Assembly: GCF_008831075.1 (NCBI RefSeq)
Contig: NZ_WBJX01000005.1
Span: 288,917 to 352,916, forward strand
Direction: 5' to 3'
Source of the DNA: Pseudoclavibacter terrae
GTDB taxonomy: Bacteria; Actinomycetota; Actinomycetes; Actinomycetales; Microbacteriaceae
Length of the DNA: 64,000 nt
Below, piece after piece: positions 58,042 through 64,000 of the stretch. A program made the translations under genes and the position numbers. Under the pieces are notes generated by a model, which worked only from the letters and a program-made list of their open reading frames with translations, had not been told where the DNA came from and ran no database searches. Numbering within the stretch: the first letter of the stretch is position 1; every line of letters starts with the position of its first letter.

Positions 58042-58914
58042 TCAGGAGGAGGCGACAAGCTCCCGGATCTTCTCCAGCTGGAACGCGGAGACCTCGTCGG
58101 CCCGCTCGTCCTCGGCGAAGACGTTCGAGACGATGAGCGCGTCCGGGCGGTCGAGGTACCCGATCTGCTTCAACGTCGCGAACAGTTCAGCGAAGTCGAC
58201 ATCTCCGTCGCCGATGCGAAGGTGCTGGTGGATGCGCGCCTCGTTCCCGGGAGGGTTCGAGATGTAGCGCAGGCCGTGCGAGCGGTGGTGGTCGAACGTA
58301 TCCGCCGTGTAGACGGCGCCGAGCCGCTCGCCCAGTTCGGGGAGCAGCGTCGTCGCGCGGTCCCCGTAGTGGAAGGTGTGCGAGGCGACGTAGACGAAGC
58401 CCACATTCTTGCTGTTCAGGCCGCGGATGACGCGCCACCCCTCGAGCCCGTCCTCGACGAAGTCGTTGGGGTGCGGGTCGATGTTCAGCTGGATGCCCTC
58501 ACGCTCGAGGATCGGCAGAAGCGTCTCCATCGAGCGGTGGAAGGCATCCTCCGACTCGTTGAACTGGGAGGGCTCCCCGCTGAACTCGGTGTTGATCACC
58601 GGGATCTCGAGCAGCGACGCCAACTCGATGACGCGCGTGAAGTTGCGGACGGCTGCGAGACGGCCAGCCTCTTCCGGGCCCGAGATGCGCTGCACCGGCA
58701 GGATCGCCGGGATCGTGACCCCAGCATCCGCCGCCCGCTTCTTGAACTTCAGCGCGTACGCGTCATCGGCCGACGGGTGGCGGAAGAACCAGGAGAAATC
58801 GGGATGGGGCGTGATCTGCAGGTACTCGTAGCCGAGGCGGGCTGCGATGTCGGGGAAGTCGAGGAAGCCGGCGTCGTGGTGGAACGGCGTCGGGTCCAGC
58901 GCGATGCGAACCAT
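58042..58914 (-). CDS. iolH: IolH-like sugar phosphate isomerase/epimerase
   Basis: 290 aa TIM barrel. The opening IALDPTPFHHDAGFLDFPDI, LGYEYLQITPHPDFSWFFRHP, INTEFSGEP, LNIDPHPNDFVEDGL, ASHTFHYGD and YISNPPGNEARIHQHLRIGD follow the IolH pattern of inositol operons closely. The precise reaction of IolH is not established. It starts 12 bp after iolG and is the last gene of the operon before a strong terminator. Confidence 0.82.
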   Translation of the reverse strand: MVRIALDPTPFHHDAGFLDFPDIAARLGYEYLQITPHPDFSWFFRHPSADDAYALKFKKRAADAGVTIPAILPVQRISGPEEAGRLAAVRNFTRVIELASLLEIPVINTEFSGEPSQFNESEDAFHRSMETLLPILEREGIQLNIDPHPNDFVEDGLEGWRVIRGLNSKNVGFVYVASHTFHYGDRATTLLPELGERLGAVYTADTFDHHRSHGLRYISNPPGNEARIHQHLRIGDGDVDFAELFATLKQIGYLDRPDALIVSNVFAEDERADEVSAFQLEKIRELVASS

Positions 58915-58926
58915 CGGAGTCTCTCC

Positions 58927-59949
58927 TTACGCCTTGTCGTAGAACGCGGGGCGCTCCACCTGCTGGACCTCGACGATGCCACCGTCGAACGCCTTCACGC
59001 CGGCCTCGCAGGCGAGCGCGACGCGGTAGCCGTGCCACGCGTCCGGGCCGTCGATGGTTCCGCGGGCGACCGCGTCCACCCAGCGCTGGATCTGCACGTC
59101 GTAGGCGGCCGCGAAGCGGGTCACGAACGAGCGGTGCTCCTCCTTCGCGAACGAGCCGTCCGACCAGGTCTGCACTCCGTTGGCCTGGCCGATGCGGGCG
59201 AGTCCGTTCGAGAACACTGCCTCGGTCGCGACCTGGTAGCCGAACTTGATGCTGACGTTCATCTCGACGTCGACGAGGATGCCGTTCTCGAGCTCCATGA
59301 GCACGAGGATCGGCTCGCGGAGGCGCTCGGGCGAGTTCGGGTTGCGACGCATGTACTTGATCTCGATGCTGCGGATCTCGCTGCCCGCGAGCCACGGGAT
59401 GACATCGAGTTCGTGCACGACCGAGTCGTTGATGAGCATGTCCTGCGTGTACGTCTCGGGTACGTCGGGGTTGCGGTGCACGGCGCGCAGCGCGAGCAGC
59501 TCGCCTGCCTCGCCCGAGGCGATGATCTCGCGCAGGCGGGCGTACTCGGCGTCGAAGCGGCGCATGAAGCCGAGCTGGATGAGCGGTCGGTCTGACGCGG
59601 CCATCTCAGCCTCGACGACGCGCAGGGACGATGCGGAGTCTGCCGTCAGCGGCTTCTCGCAGAGGATGGGGAGCTTCTCCGCGAGGGCGGGCAGGAGCAC
59701 GGGCTCGTGGAACTTGCCTGGCGTCGCGATGACAACCGCGTCGACGGCGTTCGCCGCGATGGCGTCCTCGATGCTCGTGAACCACTGCGCGCCCGGCGCG
59801 TTCTGCAGGGCCGCGGTGCCGCGTCCCTCGTCCGGCTCGATGACGGCCGAGACGATGGCACCGCTGATGCGCTTCGTGATGCGGGCGATGTGGTCTGCGC
59901 CCATGAGGCCGGCGCCGACGACGCCGACGCGGAGGTCAGTTGCAGTCAT
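58927..59949 (-). CDS. iolG: Inositol 2-dehydrogenase-type oxidoreductase
   Basis: 340 aa, Gfo/Idh/MocA family. Rossmann motif GVVGAGLMGADHIARI, the catalytic Lys in LCEKPLTADS, and the Asp/His pair in NDSVVHELDVIPWLAG, the arrangement of myo-inositol dehydrogenases. With NAD+ it should oxidise myo- or scyllo-inositol to inosose, the first step of the pathway encoded here. It lies between iolE-like and iolH with 12-27 bp gaps. The exact inositol isomer cannot be read from sequence. Confidence 0.87.
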   Translation of the reverse strand: MTATDLRVGVVGAGLMGADHIARITKRISGAIVSAVIEPDEGRGTAALQNAPGAQWFTSIEDAIAANAVDAVVIATPGKFHEPVLLPALAEKLPILCEKPLTADSASSLRVVEAEMAASDRPLIQLGFMRRFDAEYARLREIIASGEAGELLALRAVHRNPDVPETYTQDMLINDSVVHELDVIPWLAGSEIRSIEIKYMRRNPNSPERLREPILVLMELENGILVDVEMNVSIKFGYQVATEAVFSNGLARIGQANGVQTWSDGSFAKEEHRSFVTRFAAAYDVQIQRWVDAVARGTIDGPDAWHGYRVALACEAGVKAFDGGIVEVQQVERPAFYDKA

Positions 59950-59976
59950 GTCGATGGTTCCTGTTCTTCTCTGGCG

Positions 59977-60888
59977 CTACTTCGCGCGGGCTGCTGGCGT
60001 CGAGCCGCAGATGTGCTTGAGGGTGCGCTCGGCGATCGGGTACGGGCGATCGGCGGAGCAGCCGAACATGTCCTGCTCGACGATGCCGAAGATGTTCGGG
60101 TCGATCTCGGCGGCACGGGCCACGATGGGGCCGAGCTCCGGGATGCCGTTCGGCGGCTCGACCATGATCATGTCGGCAGCTGCCTCGGCCCACGACACGT
60201 CGTTCTTGAGCACGTCGAAGAGCTTGTCCGGGTCGACCTGCTTGAGGTGCAGGTAGCCGATGCGCTCGGGGTACGCGTTCATGAGGCGGAGGCTGTCGCC
60301 GCCGTAGTAGGAGAAGTGGCCCGTGTCGAGGCACAGGTTCGTGTACCGCGCGTCGGTCTCGGTGAGCAGGCGCTCGACCTCGCGGTACGTGCCGACGTGG
60401 CTGTCGGCGTGCGAGTGGAACTGCTGCTTGACGCCGTACTCCTCGAGGAGCGCCTTGCCGAGGCGGTCGTGGCCGGCTGCGAGGCGCGTCCACTGCTCGG
60501 CGTCGAGCGTGCGGGGCTCCTTGGCCTGGCCCGTGATGTCATCGCGCCACATGTCGGGGATCGTCACGAGGTGCTCGGCACCGAGCTTCGACGCGAGGCC
60601 GGCGACGGCGATCGCCTGGTCCCAGGCGCGCTGCCACTGGCTCTCGTCCTCGTTGTGGAAGCCCGTGAAGACGGTCCCCGCCGAGAGCTTCAGGCCGCGC
60701 GACTCGAGTTCGTCGGAGAGCTGGTTGGGGTCGGTGGGGAGGTAGCCGTACGGGCCGAGCTCGATCCACGTGTACCCGGCCTTGACGACCTCGTCGAGGA
60801 AGGTCTGCCACGGGATCTGGCCCGGGTGGTCGGGGAGCCAGATGCCCCAGGAGTCAGGTGCGGTTCCGATTCGGATGCTCTGCGACAT
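59977..60888 (-). CDS. IolE-like inosose dehydratase/isomerase
   Basis: 303 aa TIM barrel of the xylose-isomerase-like superfamily, with IRIGTAPDSWGIWLPDHPGQ at the start, FHSHADSHVGTYREVERLL, LCLDTGHFSYYGGDS and HLKQVDPDKLF near the metal site. Position between iolD and iolG suggests the 2-keto-myo-inositol dehydratase step, but the N-terminus differs from Bacillus IolE (no GWRNDD), so it may be an inosose isomerase (IolI-like). ATG 60888 starts 61 bp after iolD. Confidence 0.75.
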   Translation of the reverse strand: MSQSIRIGTAPDSWGIWLPDHPGQIPWQTFLDEVVKAGYTWIELGPYGYLPTDPNQLSDELESRGLKLSAGTVFTGFHNEDESQWQRAWDQAIAVAGLASKLGAEHLVTIPDMWRDDITGQAKEPRTLDAEQWTRLAAGHDRLGKALLEEYGVKQQFHSHADSHVGTYREVERLLTETDARYTNLCLDTGHFSYYGGDSLRLMNAYPERIGYLHLKQVDPDKLFDVLKNDVSWAEAAADMIMVEPPNGIPELGPIVARAAEIDPNIFGIVEQDMFGCSADRPYPIAERTLKHICGSTPAARAK

Positions 60889-60949
60889 CGTCGTCTGCTT
60901 TCTGTTGAGGGTCGTTCGGGGAGGTCGAGAAGGGGGTTCTGTCGTGGCG

Positions 60950-62857
60950 TCAGCCGAGGAGCGGCCGCTGGGCGGCCTTCTGCTCCTTGTAGGCCTCGAG
61001 CGCGCTCTTCGTGGAGTCGAGCGTGGAGGTCTCGGCGACCGGCACATCCCACCATCCTTCGCCGTCTGGGGCGTAGAGGAGGGGGTTGCTGTTGATGTGG
61101 ATGAGGGTCGAGGTGTCAGATGCCTTCGCCGCGGCCATGGCGTCGCGCAGGTCGCTGATGGCGTTGGCGCTCGGCTCGATCTCGATCGTGTCGATGCCGT
61201 AGCTGCGCGCGTTGGCGGCGAGGTCGACGGGGAGGATCTGCTCGCCCTGGAAGTTCGAGCCGGCCTCGTCGAAGGCGCGGTACCAGGTGCCGAAGCGCTC
61301 GGAGCCGACCGTCTCGGAGAGGTGGCCGATGGAGGCGTAGCCGTGGTTCTGGATGAGCACGACGATGATCTTGATGCCCTCGGCGACGGCCGTGACGAGC
61401 TCGGTGTGGAGCATGAGGTACGAGCCGTCGCCGACCATGACGATCACGTCGCGGTCGGGGGCCGCGCGGCGCACACCCATGCCGCCCGCGATCTCGTAGC
61501 CCATGCAGGAGAACGCGTACTCGACGTGGTAGCCGAGCGGGTCGCGCACGCGCCAGAGCTTGTGCAGGTCGCCCGGCAGCGAGCCGGCGGCCTGGACGAC
61601 GACGTCGCGCGGGTCGCTCGCGCCCTGCACGGCGCCGATGATCTCGGGCTGGCCCGGCAGCTCGAGGCCGCTCGGCTCGAACGCGGCGTCGACGGCCGCA
61701 TCCCAGCTGCTCTTCTCGGTGGCGATCTGCCGCGAGTAGTCGTCGCTCACGCGGAACCCGGAGAGGGCGCCGATGAGCTTCACGAGCGTCTCGCGCGCAT
61801 CCGCCACGACGGGCAGCTGCGAGCCGTGCTTGTAGGCGTCGAACGCGGCCACGTTGATGTTGACGAAGCGCACGCCGTCGTTCTGGAACACCGTGCGGCT
61901 CGCCGTCGTGAAGTCGCTGTAGCGCGTGCCGATGCCGATGACGACGTCGGCCTGCGCCGCGAGGCGGTTCGCCGCGGTCGTGCCGGTCGCTCCGATGCCG
62001 CCGAGGTACTGCGGGTGGTCCCAGTCGAGGGAGCCGCCGCCAGCCTGGCTCGTGCCCACCGGGATGCCCGTGGCCTCGACGAAGGCGCGCAGCTCGTCCT
62101 CAGCACCCGAGTAGATGACGCCTCCGCCGGCGACGATGATGGGGTTCTTCGCGTTCTTGATCGCCTCGACCGCGCGGGCGAGCGGGCCGGCCTCCGGGAG
62201 GGGGCGGCGGATGTGCCACTCGCGCTCCTCGAGGAAGGCGAGCGGCACGTCGATGAGCTCCGCCTGGACATCCTCCGGCAGCGCGATCGTGACGGCGCCG
62301 GTCTCGGCCGGGTCGGTGAGGACGCGCATGGCGGCGAGCGCGATCGAGTACAGCTGCTCGGGGCGCTGCACGCGGTCGAAGAAGCGGGAGAGGGGGCGGA
62401 ACGCGTCCGTCACCTGGATGCCCGTGTCGTGCGGGAACTCGAGCTGCTGCAGCACGGGGTCGGCGACGCGGGTCGCGAACGTGTCGCTCGGCAGGAGCAG
62501 TGCCGGCAGGCGGTTCGCTGTGGCGAGGGCGGCGCCCGTGAGCATGTTGGCGGCGCCCGGTCCGACGGATGCGGCGCTCGCGTACGTCGCGCGGCGGCGG
62601 TGCATGCGCGCGTAGCCCACCGACTGGTGCACCATCGCCTGCTCGTTGCGCGCCTGGAAGTACGGCATGAGGGTCGGGTCCTCGACGTTGGCCTGCTTGA
62701 GCGCCTGCCCGATGCCGGCGACGTTGCCGTGGCCGAAGATCCCGAACATGCCGGGGATCGTGCGCTCGCGCACGTCGCCGTCGACGGTGTACTGCTTGCC
62801 GAGGAACTCGACGAGCGCCTGGCCGACGGTCATTCGCTTGGTTGACATCTGCGTCAT
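60950..62857 (-). CDS. iolD: 3D-(3,5/4)-trihydroxycyclohexane-1,2-dione hydrolase
   Basis: 635 aa, thiamine-diphosphate enzyme that opens the inositol ring. N-terminal RMTVGQALVEFLGKQYTVDGD, the ThDP-activating Glu region PYFQARNEQAMVH, VGPGAANMLTGAALATANR, and the ThDP/Mg motif VMVGDGSYLMLHTELVTAV ending VVLIQNHG. Length and order match the IolD family, distinguishing it from acetolactate synthases. ATG 62857; an ATG three codons later is an alternative. Gaps to iolB and the iolE-like gene are 54-61 bp. Confidence 0.93.
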   Translation of the reverse strand: MTQMSTKRMTVGQALVEFLGKQYTVDGDVRERTIPGMFGIFGHGNVAGIGQALKQANVEDPTLMPYFQARNEQAMVHQSVGYARMHRRRATYASAASVGPGAANMLTGAALATANRLPALLLPSDTFATRVADPVLQQLEFPHDTGIQVTDAFRPLSRFFDRVQRPEQLYSIALAAMRVLTDPAETGAVTIALPEDVQAELIDVPLAFLEEREWHIRRPLPEAGPLARAVEAIKNAKNPIIVAGGGVIYSGAEDELRAFVEATGIPVGTSQAGGGSLDWDHPQYLGGIGATGTTAANRLAAQADVVIGIGTRYSDFTTASRTVFQNDGVRFVNINVAAFDAYKHGSQLPVVADARETLVKLIGALSGFRVSDDYSRQIATEKSSWDAAVDAAFEPSGLELPGQPEIIGAVQGASDPRDVVVQAAGSLPGDLHKLWRVRDPLGYHVEYAFSCMGYEIAGGMGVRRAAPDRDVIVMVGDGSYLMLHTELVTAVAEGIKIIVVLIQNHGYASIGHLSETVGSERFGTWYRAFDEAGSNFQGEQILPVDLAANARSYGIDTIEIEPSANAISDLRDAMAAAKASDTSTLIHINSNPLLYAPDGEGWWDVPVAETSTLDSTKSALEAYKEQKAAQRPLLG

Positions 62858-62911
62858 CTTTCTGCGTTGGTACTGAGCTGGTGCTGGTGCTGGTGCGCTG
62901 GACGCGCGGAG

Positions 62912-63823
62912 TTACTGCTGTGGGCCGTACGGGAGGCGGGAGTCGAACTCCTGGGAGGTCCACTGCTCGCGCACCCAGCCGTGGGCCGGGTCGTCGCTGA
63001 TGAGCCACTCGCGCGCCTCGTCCGGGCCCGCCATGACGTTCAGGTAGTAGAGGTCGTAGCCGGGGGCCGCGACGGCGGGGCCGTGGTAGCCGAACGGGAC
63101 GAGCGCGATGTCGCCAGTGCGCACGATCTCGTTGATGGAGATCTCGCCGGCCGGCGACGTGTAGGTCGCGAACATGCCGAAGGCGTCAGCGCCCTCGGGC
63201 ACGGTCGCGTTCTTGGTGGGCTCGCTCTCGAAGTAGTAGATCTCCTCGAGCCGGCTCTCGTGGCCCGGGTGGTGCTCGTCGTGCTTGTGGGGAGGGTACG
63301 ACGACCAGTTCTCGGCCGGTGTGATGACCTCGCACACGATGAGCTTGGCTGCCTGCAGCGAGCCGGGGATGCCGAAGTTCTGCACCTGCCGGCTCGAGCG
63401 GCCGGCGCCGCGCAGCTCGACCGGCACGTCGCCCTTGCGGAGCAGCTGGAACGGGAAGACCTGGGTCGTCGGGGCCTCGGCGACGGCGACCCTGCCGTTC
63501 CCGGTGACGACCGCGCTGGTGCCGACGGGGAGGTAGGCGACGTCTGCTGGACCGTCGAAGACCGAGGGTCGGCCCTCGAGCTCGACGGATGCGGGCGCAT
63601 CCGCGCCGTCGAGCTCGAGGGACGCGTCTCCGCGGAGGGGGATGACCATTCGCTCAATGTCGCCTGCGGGCAGCTCGAGGCGCACACCATCGGAGAGGTC
63701 TGCGACTCGGATGCCCGTGTGTTCCCAGCCGGGGAGCGTCGCATCGACGACGCTCTCCCAGCCGTCTCGCGAGAGGGCTCCGCGGGCCCTGAACCAGGTG
63801 TTCTCTGCTGCTTGTGAGGACAT
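62912..63823 (-). CDS. iolB: 5-deoxy-glucuronate isomerase
   Basis: 303 aa. Bicupin that converts 5-deoxy-D-glucuronate to 2-deoxy-5-keto-gluconate after the IolD step. The metal-binding PPHKHDEHHPGHESRLEEIY is complete, and FGYHGPAVAAPGYDLYYLNV ends the second cupin as in the family. It starts 48 bp after the stop of the mmsA-type gene. iolC, which acts next, is not in the window. Confidence 0.93.
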   Translation of the reverse strand: MSSQAAENTWFRARGALSRDGWESVVDATLPGWEHTGIRVADLSDGVRLELPAGDIERMVIPLRGDASLELDGADAPASVELEGRPSVFDGPADVAYLPVGTSAVVTGNGRVAVAEAPTTQVFPFQLLRKGDVPVELRGAGRSSRQVQNFGIPGSLQAAKLIVCEVITPAENWSSYPPHKHDEHHPGHESRLEEIYYFESEPTKNATVPEGADAFGMFATYTSPAGEISINEIVRTGDIALVPFGYHGPAVAAPGYDLYYLNVMAGPDEAREWLISDDPAHGWVREQWTSQEFDSRLPYGPQQ

Positions 63824-63871
63824 TGCTCGTGAGTCTTTCTTGGTGCGAATGGTCTGGCTGGCCGTTGGAGG

Positions 63872-64000
63872 CTAGTCGTTCTCGGGGAAGCCGAGGTTGA
63901 TGCCGCCGTGCTTGGCGGGGTCGAGCCAGCGGCTGGTGACGGCTTTCTCGCGGGTGTAGAAGTGGAAGCCCTGGAGGCCGTAGGCCTTGCTGTCGCCGAA
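63872..64000 (-). CDS. mmsA: Methylmalonate-semialdehyde dehydrogenase, C-terminal end
   Basis: The last 42 codons and stop of a minus-strand gene cut by the right edge. The residues FGDSKAYGLQGFHFYTREKA, then VTSRWLDPAKHGGINLGFPEND, match the C-terminus of MmsA/IolA aldehyde dehydrogenases (FYTRxKxVTSRW is characteristic). This enzyme makes acetyl-CoA or propionyl-CoA at the end of inositol breakdown, fitting the first visible place in the iol operon. Only the tail is visible, so activity cannot be judged. Confidence 0.8.
   Translation of the reverse strand, partial: FGDSKAYGLQGFHFYTREKAVTSRWLDPAKHGGINLGFPEND

Overview
The window is high-GC DNA, densely packed with genes, from an actinobacterium. 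The order leuC-leuD-murA-plsC-gpsA-ddl ... thiL-rsmD ... recG-coaD-DUF177-rpmF-rnc-mutM ... smc ... ftsY ... ffh, together with DUF3515, a DUF3516 helicase and a LAXTG-anchored surface protein, points to Actinomycetota and most likely Microbacteriaceae. That placement is inferred from gene content; no genus is claimed. No rRNA, tRNA, CRISPR array, transposase or phage gene was seen.

Layout. 1-4823: a MoxR / DUF58 / transglutaminase-like / FHA cassette cut by the left edge; its transglutaminase-like protein has lost the catalytic Cys and His. 4944-11631: a leucine leader peptide and hairpin precede leuC-leuD, which run with 1-4 bp overlaps or gaps into murA-plsC-gpsA, then ddl. 11695-13910: DUF3515 lipoprotein, thiL and rsmD. 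14017-18812: a second MoxR-DUF58-transglutaminase cassette, this time with Cys and His present. 18812-24947: recG, a CopC-domain protein, coaD, DUF177-rpmF-rnc-mutM. 24992-29004: accessory genes (metallo-hydrolase with a divergent TetR regulator and palindromic operator, RNase HI, methyltransferase, GNAT). 29145-44659: smc, a DUF3516 helicase, terC behind a yybP-ykoY-type (Mn2+) riboswitch, a phosphatase, ftsY, an MFS pump, a secreted sugar dehydrogenase, a gamma-carbonic-anhydrase-like protein and ffh (SRP and its receptor 4 kb apart).

44829-57862 is more accessory: a LAXTG surface protein, a UTRA-GntR regulator, a tautomerase, a dehydrogenase/isomerase pair divergent from a LacI regulator, galactokinase, a DEAD-box RNA helicase with a long 5' UTR, an EamA transporter with its own FCD-GntR regulator and a perfect FadR-type operator, and an MFS sugar transporter. 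58042-64000, all on the minus strand, is an inositol catabolic operon read in the order (mmsA)-iolB-iolD-iolE-like-iolG-iolH; the transporter follows with its own promoter. A conserved motif (TTTGTCAGGACAT type) lies at the LacI gene, the transporter promoter and the tautomerase promoter, suggesting one regulon spread over the right-hand 17 kb.

A recurring feature of the whole window is a TANNNT -10 box placed 6-7 nt before the start codon of many genes, the arrangement expected of leaderless mRNAs. It fixes several otherwise ambiguous starts.
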